Origin: Neolewinella litorea
Lineage (GTDB): Bacteria; Bacteroidota; Bacteroidia; Chitinophagales; Saprospiraceae
Direction of reading: 5' to 3'
Assembly (NCBI RefSeq): GCF_004803465.1
Contig: NZ_SRSF01000004.1
Span: 1 to 64,000, forward strand
DNA length: 64,000 bases
The first letter of the stretch is position 1. Each line of letters begins with the position of its first letter. Positions 1-6,992 of this stretch are shown one piece after another. Position numbers and translations under genes: made by a program. The notes under the pieces are model-generated. The model was not told the origin of the DNA. It searched no databases and was given only the letters and a program-made list of their open reading frames with translations.

Positions 1-162
1 GGGCCGGCCCTCCCGGGCATAGTAACCGTCCAACTCCTCATCGATCCACGGCCAATCAATTTCCTCGGACAGGCGGCAGAGCTCATGGTCCAGACTGATG
101 ATTGAAGTCAGGCGATTGCGGAACAAATCCGTTTGGTCATGATTGGGCAGCGAGCCTTTCAT
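1..162 (-). CDS. IS5-like transposase, N-terminal fragment cut by the window edge
   Basis: The first 54 codons of a minus-strand reading frame start at the ATG complementary to 160-162 and run open to base 1. The fragment contains LFRNRLTSIISLDHELCRLS, then EIDW and YYAREGRP, the usual N-terminal pattern of IS5/IS1182-type DDE transposases (a short leader, an LFR...L motif, a hydrophobic HEL segment, IDW, and a GRP just before the first conserved helix). The catalytic DDE residues lie outside the window, so activity cannot be judged. The recognition rests on family resemblance only. The start is supported because no in-frame codon further upstream gives a similar leader. Confidence 0.75.
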   Translation of the reverse strand, partial: MKGSLPNHDQTDLFRNRLTSIISLDHELCRLSEEIDWPWIDEELDGYYAREGRP

Positions 163-294
163 TTTTCGCAAGGTTTTGGCCGTATTTGGCCGGTTTCTGG
201 CGAAAAGTTAATATGCCGTCAACAATATAAAAAGATATTAGCCTACTGGTTTTCAACACTTTGCAAGACTGATTCATACTTCTTCAGGGACGAC
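163..294 (-). mobile_element. Probable IS terminal segment upstream of the transposase
   Basis: The AT-richer stretch between the transposase start and about 294 most likely holds the IS promoter and left terminal inverted repeat. Read outward-in on the minus strand, 276-294 gives GTCGTCCCTGAAGAAGTAT, which resembles the GTC(G/A)TCCCTGAA ends I associate with such elements. The opposite end is outside the window, so neither the inverted repeat nor a target-site duplication could be confirmed. The boundary is an estimate. Confidence 0.35.
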
Positions 295-302
295 TATTTA
301 TA

Positions 303-464
303 GTGTTGCGAGCTGTAATTACGCGGCAGCTTTTTAGAGTAGTGCGTGCTGTTTCTACGCGGAATTTTTTTAGAGCTGTGCGGGCTGTTCCTACTTGGCA
401 GCTTTACCCTGTAGTGCAGGCTAAATACTTGGCGGTAGATTTTCTTTGGCCAATGGGGGAGTAA
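303..464 (+). repeat. Four degenerate 36-bp tandem repeats in one open frame
   Basis: Four imperfect copies with a 36-bp period follow the IS end directly. Each contains a variant of GTGCGGGCTGTTTCTACG followed by a CGGnA/T-rich tail. Because 36 is a multiple of three, one frame stays open from a GTG at 303 to TAA at 462-464 and reads as a 12-residue periodic peptide (VRAVSTRNFFRA-like, then VRAVPTWQLYP, then a decayed last unit). Whether it is translated is unknown. The block could be an IS-associated or dispersed genomic repeat. Confidence 0.6.
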
Positions 465-494
465 CTCGCGATATCTTTAGGCTGTTTAGCGGGT

Positions 495-734
495 TTAGAT
501 CCGTTTATAATAGATTGCCAACTTTAAAATACCAGAGAATATTAGAACAATCCCTCCTATCAGCGATAGATAATACATAGCCGCAACTAGGAATATCTCC
601 GATGGGAGTTGATGTGCTAAAGCGTTGTTTTCCTGGTATAATCTCATTCCAGGTCTTAACATGATTTGATTAACTAATATCACCAATACTCCGCTGGCAA
701 AAAAGTACACCGATTTTTCGAGGTGCTTATTCAT
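495..734 (-). CDS. Small two-helix membrane protein, unknown function
   Basis: This 79-residue frame starts at ATG 734 (MNKHLEKS). A longer version from a TTG at 767 is possible but adds no recognisable sequence. It has two hydrophobic segments, roughly residues 10-28 (YFFASGVLVILVNQIML) and 46-70 (FLVAAMYYLSLIGGIVLIF), with a short polar loop between them and a basic C-terminus (YYKRI). That pattern suggests a small inner-membrane protein. It resembles no family I can name. Its codon use is more AT-rich than that of the rest of the window, like the neighbouring IS, so it may be recently acquired DNA. It has no operon partner. Confidence 0.5.
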   Translation of the reverse strand: MNKHLEKSVYFFASGVLVILVNQIMLRPGMRLYQENNALAHQLPSEIFLVAAMYYLSLIGGIVLIFSGILKLAIYYKRI

Positions 735-767
735 TGTGTTGAATGATAGACAGATTTCCAATATCAA

Positions 768-1322
768 AACCTGGAGGATGAATTACCTGTGGTACTGGCA
801 TTTCCGCCAACATTATTACACCCGCATTGCACTTGCGCACGCAATGGCGGTGAAATTATTGACGGGTGTGCGCCATCCGCCCGCCAATAATACGTAATGT
901 CCCGGATTTGCTGGGGAGATAATTGACGGGTGTGCGCGGGTTGACGGGTGTGCGCGCCCGGGATTCTCGGACCCCAATGACATCACCCCGCTAAAACTTA
1001 GCTCGCCATAAGTCCGAGCCGGTGTAAAATGGGGCCAACACTGGACGGTATGGTGGACGGCTAGAGCCCTAGTATATTCTTCCACTCAAAACATGTGGTC
1101 ACGAGATCGTATCAGAGGGGGCGGGGTAGGATAGGGTGGTTTGGACTGCCGGTTAGGTAGCGGGGTGTATCGGCCATCAACCGCGGCCGTAACGGCATTC
1201 CCCGACACCCGCCCCCCGGGCCATTTTTGCCCCCGTCCGCTCCTCCGTACCTTAGCCCGTCGCGCCTTCGGCAGGAGGCCTTGTTATTTTGCCCAACCCA
1301 ACGCCAATAAAAACCAACCCAA
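768..1322. other. Gene-poor interval
   Basis: No convincing gene is seen here. The open frames are low-complexity or antisense and have no family resemblance. The interval holds a short imperfect inverted repeat (ATTATTGACGGG at 855-866 against CCCGCCAATAAT at 880-891) and three copies of a 15-bp direct repeat, listed separately. The last 100 bases must contain the promoter of the aminopeptidase gene. No exact TAnnTTTG box is present, only near matches such as TTATTTTG around 1284. Confidence 0.5.
859..955. repeat. Three copies of a 15-bp direct repeat
   Basis: TTGACGGGTGTGCGC occurs exactly at 859-873, 923-937 and 941-955. The spacing is uneven (64 then 18 bp), so this is not a simple tandem array. 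It could be a protein-binding site cluster or debris of a small mobile repeat. Confidence 0.6.
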
Positions 1323-2636
1323 ATGTTCCCCACCCAGACCTACACCGACCGCCGCCGCCGCCTGGCCGAGGCCCTTGCTTCCGGACTGATCCTGCTGCCC
1401 GCCAACGCCGAGGCGCCGATGAACTACCGGGGCAATACCTACCCCTACCGCCAGGATTCGAGCTTCCGCTACTTCGCCGGCCACAACCGGCCCGGACTGG
1501 TGCTGACCATCGACGCCGGCAGCGGGGAGAGCCGACTGTACGGGGACGATCCCACCCTGGACGACATCGTCTGGATGGGCGAGCAGCCACTGGTGAAGGA
1601 TCTGGCCCAGCGCGTAGGCGCCGAATACGGAGGTACGCTGGAGCAGCTGGGCGGTCAATTGTCCAAGGCCGACACCGTCCACTTCCTGCCGCCCTACCGG
1701 GAGGAGCGCCGCCGCCAGCTGCGGAAGTGGTTGGGTGAAGACCGGGAAGCCAGTGAAGCGCTCATCCGCGCCGTGGTCGAACTGCGGGCCGTGAAGAGCG
1801 CCGAGGAGGTGGCAGAGATGAACAAGGCCGTCCGCACCAGTATGCAGATGCACGAAGCCGCCGAGCGCGCCACCCAGGCGGGCATGACGGAGTCGGAGGT
1901 CGCCGGTCTCGTCGAGGGGCTGGCCATCAGCGCCGGCGGTCGCCTGGGCTACCCGGCCATCGTGACCCGCAACGGCCACATCCTGCACAACCACTACCAC
2001 GGCAACACCCTCCGCGAGGGCGATCTGCTGCTGATCGACGCCGGCGCCGAGGCCCCCTCGGGCTACACCGGCGACATCACCCGCACCTTCGCCGTGGGCG
2101 GGGAAATGACCGACCGGCAGCGGGCCGTCTACGACATCGTGGACCGCGCCAAGTCGGAAACCATCGCCGCCCTGCGCCCCGGCGTGGCTTATCGAGAAAT
2201 CCACGACCAGTCGGCCCGCACCATCGCCGCCGGCCTGAAGGAGCTCGGCCTCATGAAGGGCTCCCCCGAGGACGCCGTCGCAGCCGGGGCCCACGCCCTG
2301 TTCTACCCCCACGGCCTGGGCCACCTGATCGGCCTGGACGTCCACGATATGGAAGACCTGGGCGAGGACCTGGTGGGCTACGACGATGAGTTCAAGCGCA
2401 GCTCGCTCTTCGGCACCCGGAACCTGCGCCTCGGCCGCCGCCTGCGCGAGGGCTTCACCCTTACGGTGGAACCGGGCATCTACTTCATCCCCTTCCTCAC
2501 CGACCGCTGGCGCGCGGAAGGCAAGCACCGGGAATTCATCAACTACAATGCCCTGGAGGCTTACCGCGACTTCGGCGGCATCCGCCTGGAGGATGACGTG
2601 CTGGTGGCGGCGGATGGGCCTCGGGTGCTGGGGTAG
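1323..2636 (+). CDS. pepP: Xaa-Pro aminopeptidase (aminopeptidase P, M24B)
   Basis: This 437-residue cytoplasmic metallopeptidase should remove N-terminal residues that precede proline. Its N-terminal domain (about 1-170) has the aminopeptidase P pattern MNYRGNTYPYRQDSSFRYF. The C-terminal pita-bread domain keeps all five dinuclear metal ligands: Asp239 (LIDAGAE), Asp251 (GDITRT), His334 (HGLGH), Glu383 (TVEPGIYF) and Glu423 (RLEDDV). His330 and the LDVHD motif are also present. Length and motif order match the Escherichia coli PepP class. ATG 1323 is the first in-frame start compatible with the domain. The gene is monocistronic and convergent with the lipoxygenase operon, separated from it by a repeat mosaic. 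Confidence 0.95.
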   Translation: MFPTQTYTDRRRRLAEALASGLILLPANAEAPMNYRGNTYPYRQDSSFRYFAGHNRPGLVLTIDAGSGESRLYGDDPTLDDIVWMGEQPLVKDLAQRVGAEYGGTLEQLGGQLSKADTVHFLPPYREERRRQLRKWLGEDREASEALIRAVVELRAVKSAEEVAEMNKAVRTSMQMHEAAERATQAGMTESEVAGLVEGLAISAGGRLGYPAIVTRNGHILHNHYHGNTLREGDLLLIDAGAEAPSGYTGDITRTFAVGGEMTDRQRAVYDIVDRAKSETIAALRPGVAYREIHDQSARTIAAGLKELGLMKGSPEDAVAAGAHALFYPHGLGHLIGLDVHDMEDLGEDLVGYDDEFKRSSLFGTRNLRLGRRLREGFTLTVEPGIYFIPFLTDRWRAEGKHREFINYNALEAYRDFGGIRLEDDVLVAADGPRVLG

Positions 2637-2645
2637 CCGGATTAT

Positions 2646-3443
2646 TTTACCACAGAGGTGCACAGAGGAATTTCACAGAGGTGCACAGATTATGCCCACG
2701 CGGCGCGTGGGCGGTCCGGGGCTTCCGCTAGCCTGGTGAAAGTCAGCAATTTAAAGGAGGACACCAGGAATCCCACTCTGTGATTCCTCTGTGCTGTACT
2801 CTGTGTCCTCTGTGGTCACCTTACCCCGAGCTTCCGAAGGAAGCGAAGCTGAGAGTTCCATAGTTTGCACGCTTCGCGTGTGTAGGTTTTCTCACCACAG
2901 AGGCACACAGAGGGGTTTCACAGAGGTGCACAGATTCTCCACGGTGAATACCAAATAGCAGGAAAGTCGCCCTTACAGCCGGCCGGATGCCGGGCCGCGG
3001 CAGGGCGTATAAAAATACATACTGTATGAGCCGGGACGGAGTCGTGTGGTGTGGCGAAGCACTATTCGGATCCCCGGCAATGAGGCCTCACTTGAGAACG
3101 TGCGAGTTTGTGGATTTTAGCCCTGACGGGGTTTGGCAGCCGATTAAGCCGGATGTAGAAGCTTGATTTTTTGTTTCTTTTTTATCAAGAAAAAAGAAAA
3201 GCACCAGAGCATCAAATGCCCACGCGGCGCGTGGGCGGTCCGGGGTAAGCAGCACGCATCCGAAAAATCCGCGCCCAAATCCGCGCCTCAATCTGCGTGA
3301 TCTGCGGTGAAAAATAGTGGAAGCTTCCGAAGGAGGCGAAACTCAGAGAATACGCTTCGCGTGTGGGGGTTTTTACCGCAGAGGTACGCAGAGGGTTTCA
3401 CAGAGGTGCACAGATTTAGCCCATGCGGAGCGTGGGTGGACCA
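2646..3443. repeat. Mosaic of dispersed intergenic repeats between convergent genes
   Basis: No gene is evident here. Several modules recur in full or part. The first is an ACCACAGAGG.ACACAGAGG type stretch at 2646-2691, 2893-2937 and 3375-3418, with an inverted copy at 2775-2820. The second is a hairpin-forming CCCACGCGGCGCGTGGG module, with 30 bases identical at 2692-2721 and 3215-3244 and a diverged copy at 3419-3443. The third is a CTTCCGAAGGA-GCGAA...ACGCTTCGCGTGTG module at 2829-2881 and 3324-3364. A fourth motif, AATCTGCGTGATCTGCGGTG, lies at 3291-3310. CACAGAGG-type stretches of this kind are known as dispersed intergenic repeats in many unrelated bacteria. The bases from 3444 to 3545 show nothing recognisable. 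Confidence 0.75.
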
Positions 3444-3545
3444 TACTCCCCCATATCAATCCCCCGTGTAGTCGGGCAAACTGTACAGCAATATCCATCC
3501 AACCCAAGCATCGGAGCCGAAGGCGGTAACCAATTCCAAAAACCG

Positions 3546-5828
3546 CTAAATATTGGTACGCGACTCAATGTTATCCACCGAAATGCCGTAGCGTTCAAAT
3601 TCTTCCGCATGCTCCTGCAGCAGTTCGCCGAAGCGGGGGTTAACGTCGCCATCCGGGTTTTTGGTGATGGCCCCGTACTCGGTGCGGGAGAGCAGGTTGC
3701 TCCACCACAGCATCTGAGTGGCGCGCAGTGGGTCGAGGGCGATCTTGTGGTCCGACTCCGGCCGCAGCACGCCGTCGGGGTGCTCGCCGAAGCGGATGCC
3801 GAGGCTGCAGTACAATACCTCGCCGATGTCGTCGTGCTGGTGTTCGTTGACCCAGCTGTGCAGGAAGGTGGCGTGGTGAATGGCGTAGCAGCACAGCTCC
3901 TTCAGGTTCTCCCAGTCTTCCGTTTTGGCCTGATCGTCGAGGTCCGCGAAGTTCGCCTGCCGGGTGATGGGCGACAGGGCCCTGCACTCGCCGTCGTGGT
4001 GCTCCCGGTGAGTATGTGTCTTGTGCTCAAAGCGGTGCTCGAAGTAGGACATGCACCGGGCCTTGACCTCCTTGTCGTGGCCTTCCAGTCCGTGCAGGTG
4101 ATGGTGGTGGTTGAAGTCGGGCACGCTGTGGGTGACCAGATCCTGCGACATGCGGTAGATCTCGGCCCAGTGCATACGTATTCCCGCCGCGTTCTCGCCC
4201 ATGAATTCCTCGATGTACTGTTCGGTGATTTTCCAGAACAAGGTTTCGGCTTTCGCGTAGTGGTGGTGGTCGTTCACCACGCGCATGGGCTCATAATCCT
4301 TCCAGTTCAGCATACCGAGGGTGTCGCGCACGCGCTGGTGCAATCCCTTTTCCGTCAATGCCGAGGCTCGTGGCAGGTATCCGAACTCCTGGGAAATGAG
4401 CAGGCGGTCGGCGGTGTGGTCGACCAGGGAAACCTCCTTGAGGTGGGGTAGTAGCAGACTGGCGATGGGGTTGAGCCGCAGGTTGCGGAAGGCGGCAATG
4501 GCGTATTGCTCGACGTTGACGTGCGTGCGGGCGAAGTGATCGTCGACCTCGGAGATGAGGCCGCCGACGCACCGCGCCACGCGCTTGGCCTGCATCCACT
4601 TCTTGCCGTCGGTGGGAAAGAAGGTGCGTTCCTGGTAGGGATCGCGGTCAAAGGCACTCAGCGCCCCGGTGAAGGTGATGCTCAGCGGCCGCGGCACGAA
4701 ATCGCCGGGTTGTATCTCAAAGACCATTTCCGTGGTGGGGAAGGCGTAGATGTCGTTGTGGTCGTAGCCCTGGTACCCCCAGTTGACCACGTGGTACAGG
4801 TGGTCGGGGTCGACGTCCTGATAGTGTTCCGCCTTGCGCTTCGTCTGCGCATTGGCGAACGGCTGGAAGGTGAGCGCGTGCATCCCGTTCATCATCCTTT
4901 CCCCGAAGAACATGTCGGAGCGCGTATAGCCAGGCAGCCGCTTTTCGAGGCAGGTAGTGAGGTTGGGGGGGTAGTCGCGCTGTATCTGGTCGATGGTGAG
5001 CGAATCGGGGTGGGCGCGCAGCTGGACGACGTGGCGCAGCTTGATCAGTTCCACGGGAATGAACTGGTCGGTGATCGCATCATCGCGTCCCTCTACGTAC
5101 TTCTCCGGAGCTTCATCCTGGAGGTCGTCGATCTTGACGCGGGGTATGGGGGAGTCGGGGCGGTACGACCAGATGTCGATCTGAATGTCGCGGAGGTTGT
5201 ACTGCATGCCCACGAGGTCGGACTTGGGGATGGGGATCGCCAGGGCAATGCAGTAACAGGGAGACAGTTGGCCGGTCTTGCTGTAGCGGTAGTACTTCTG
5301 CGATACTTCCGCCCGGATCTTCCGCACGGCCACCGAGCGCGCGGTCCGCAGATCGTATTTCAATCTGAAGTTGCCGTCGTGGTCGGAAAAGCCCTTCGCC
5401 AGCCGCCGCCAACTCAGCCACCAGGTGCGGGCCCAGATCTCGACGCGCATGTGGTGGAGGGGCGTGCCCAGGTCTTCCCGGCTGGCGTAGGTGGTGCGCC
5501 CCACGATGACGGAGTCCTTCTCTTTCGGTCCCCATATCTTCGGGTAGCGGGGGAAGAGGTCCATGGCCCACTGGTTGATCTGGTCCCGGACGCGGTCATA
5601 GGTCTCGTAGAGCCAGTCCAGGATCAGGGCGGGGGTGGCCGTGACCATCTTGGAGTAGGCAATATCGAGGTGGTGAAAACCCTTCAGCTTGGGCTTCAGG
5701 ACGCCGCGGTTGCCGGAGGGTACCGGTTTGGTAGACTCGATGCATTCCCGATAGATCCGCTGAACGTTGTCGTAGCCGCCGTACTTGGCGTACGGGTCTT
5801 GGCGGGGGGAGGGAGGTTTGCCGGACAT
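3546..5828 (-). CDS. Lipoxygenase (non-haem iron fatty acid dioxygenase)
   Basis: This 760-residue protein should insert O2 into a polyunsaturated fatty acid to give a hydroperoxide. The lipoxygenase iron ligands are all visible in the expected order: His431 and His436 in DDHFARTHVNVEQYAI (HxxxxH), His657 and Asn661 in FLHSWVNEHQ (HxxxN), and the C-terminal residue Ile760 (ESRTNI), whose carboxylate binds iron in this family. The segment NPIASLLLPHLKEV matches the conserved NPI/HPIYKLLxPH stretch that follows the first His pair. The spacing between His436 and His657 is longer than in soybean lipoxygenase-1 because of a His-rich stretch at about 571-611. No signal peptide or clear PLAT domain is seen. 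It is the last gene of the operon, 6 bp after the catalase-related gene. Substrate and regiospecificity cannot be read from the sequence. Confidence 0.9.
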   Translation of the reverse strand: MSGKPPSPRQDPYAKYGGYDNVQRIYRECIESTKPVPSGNRGVLKPKLKGFHHLDIAYSKMVTATPALILDWLYETYDRVRDQINQWAMDLFPRYPKIWGPKEKDSVIVGRTTYASREDLGTPLHHMRVEIWARTWWLSWRRLAKGFSDHDGNFRLKYDLRTARSVAVRKIRAEVSQKYYRYSKTGQLSPCYCIALAIPIPKSDLVGMQYNLRDIQIDIWSYRPDSPIPRVKIDDLQDEAPEKYVEGRDDAITDQFIPVELIKLRHVVQLRAHPDSLTIDQIQRDYPPNLTTCLEKRLPGYTRSDMFFGERMMNGMHALTFQPFANAQTKRKAEHYQDVDPDHLYHVVNWGYQGYDHNDIYAFPTTEMVFEIQPGDFVPRPLSITFTGALSAFDRDPYQERTFFPTDGKKWMQAKRVARCVGGLISEVDDHFARTHVNVEQYAIAAFRNLRLNPIASLLLPHLKEVSLVDHTADRLLISQEFGYLPRASALTEKGLHQRVRDTLGMLNWKDYEPMRVVNDHHHYAKAETLFWKITEQYIEEFMGENAAGIRMHWAEIYRMSQDLVTHSVPDFNHHHHLHGLEGHDKEVKARCMSYFEHRFEHKTHTHREHHDGECRALSPITRQANFADLDDQAKTEDWENLKELCCYAIHHATFLHSWVNEHQHDDIGEVLYCSLGIRFGEHPDGVLRPESDHKIALDPLRATQMLWWSNLLSRTEYGAITKNPDGDVNPRFGELLQEHAEEFERYGISVDNIESRTNI

Positions 5829-5834
5829 GCTTCC

Positions 5835-6992
5835 TTAATTTTTCTTCTGGACGAGATAGGTGCGGTTGAGGATGCGGGGCGGCTTTTCCCAGTCCGACCA
5901 GTTACGATTATCGTTGTCGGGGATTTCCGGGGGGTAGCCGAAGAGCCGATAGTTCAGCAGCCGGGCCTTGTGCGCTACGGCGGACTGCGCGCGCATGTAG
6001 TTGAGGGAATTGTAGTCGAAGATCGACCGCGCGGGGATGATGCCCAGCGACTCGGGCATATGGGTCAGGCTGAAAGTGGTACGGCAGCTTTCGTTCCAGT
6101 TTAGCGTCTCCGTGATTTCGATTTCGGCCAGGTCGTGCCAGGGGTACAGATCCTCGTTCCAGGGGAGCATATTGTTGAAGATCTCGGGCTTGTCGTCCGT
6201 GGCGGCATTGCGCAGCTGGATTTGCAGCAGGTAGTGGACCGGACCTTTCTTTACCCGGTCGCGGTATTCGTATTTCAGGTAGTTGCGGCCGCGCGGGTTG
6301 TGGGCCGCCACGCGCTGGTTGGGGATCTCACGGGGGTCCGGGTTTTTGAGTTTGCCGGTTTCCTCCGTCTTTGGTTCGCCGGGGATGACGCGGTATTTGG
6401 CGTAACGGGGGATGAAGTCTTCCCCGACAAAGCGGAAGGGTGTTTTGGCGTAATACCGCAGGTCGGAAAAGGACTTCGGATTCTCTCGGATGGCCTCGAT
6501 GGCCCCGTCGAGGCCGTCGGGGTACTTGCGGTAGTATTCTCGGTACTGCACGCCGTACTGCTGCTTGCGCATCCGGGCGAACTGCAGGAAACTGGCCGCC
6601 GACCAGAAGAGGCTCTTTTCCCCGGTGTTCATCTGTAGGTCGAAGGGGCTTTCCAGGTGGTGGTCGGAGAACTTGATGGACATGCTCCGGATGCCCTTCA
6701 CCGCATCGTCCAGGAAGGTAGCGGTGGCGTGCCGTATACGGCAGGGGAAGGTGCGGTCGGGCAGGAAGAACCTGTGGAGGGGGATGTTTGGGTTGTCCAA
6801 GATCCGCACGGTACCCGTGGCGGCGATGCCGTTGTCGTGCGACATGCGCCGCTTGATCATCAGCGAGGCGAATATGGCCACGGCGAGGCCGAACACCTTG
6901 CAGGTCACCCACATGAGGGAGTAGTCCCACGCGTTGCGTATCCAGTCGGCCATGGTCTCGCGAATCAGAGTGGAGTGCTCGGTGTGGCTCAT
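5835..6992 (-). CDS. Catalase-related haemoprotein, allene oxide synthase-like
   Basis: This 385-residue protein looks like the reduced catalase fold used by coral allene oxide synthase and the catalase-related domains of some cyanobacterial lipoxygenase fusions, which rearrange fatty acid hydroperoxides. Visible residues are the distal His88 in CRIRHATATF, Asn122 in LQMNTGEKSLFW, and the proximal haem ligand Tyr348 with Arg344 in ARLLNYRLFGYPPE (RxxxY as in catalases). The length is close to the coral domain and well below typical catalases near 480 residues or more. Residues 22-46 are hydrophobic and could anchor it to membrane. Its ATG overlaps the stop of the kinase-cyclase gene by 4 bp (ATGA), and the lipoxygenase follows after 6 bp. 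The product (allene oxide, leukotriene-type epoxide or other) cannot be predicted. Confidence 0.85.
   Translation of the reverse strand: MSHTEHSTLIRETMADWIRNAWDYSLMWVTCKVFGLAVAIFASLMIKRRMSHDNGIAATGTVRILDNPNIPLHRFFLPDRTFPCRIRHATATFLDDAVKGIRSMSIKFSDHHLESPFDLQMNTGEKSLFWSAASFLQFARMRKQQYGVQYREYYRKYPDGLDGAIEAIRENPKSFSDLRYYAKTPFRFVGEDFIPRYAKYRVIPGEPKTEETGKLKNPDPREIPNQRVAAHNPRGRNYLKYEYRDRVKKGPVHYLLQIQLRNAATDDKPEIFNNMLPWNEDLYPWHDLAEIEITETLNWNESCRTTFSLTHMPESLGIIPARSIFDYNSLNYMRAQSAVAHKARLLNYRLFGYPPEIPDNDNRNWSDWEKPPRILNRTYLVQKKN

Noticed and set aside
816-1085. An 89-codon minus-strand frame and neighbouring small frames before pepP
   Set aside because: They run across direct repeats, have no hydrophobic or family pattern, and have no credible start signal.
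1284-2663. A 459-codon minus-strand frame over aminopeptidase P
   Set aside because: The plus-strand frame carries all five metal ligands. The antisense frame has no recognisable domain.
3423-4451. A 342-codon plus-strand frame opposite the lipoxygenase 3' end
   Set aside because: It is antisense to the region encoding the lipoxygenase iron ligands, and its sequence is a Val-rich shadow.
5835-6992. Ordinary monofunctional catalase
   Set aside because: The protein is about 100 residues too short, lacks the canonical VHAKGAGAFG and NTPIFF context, and is coupled to a lipoxygenase.
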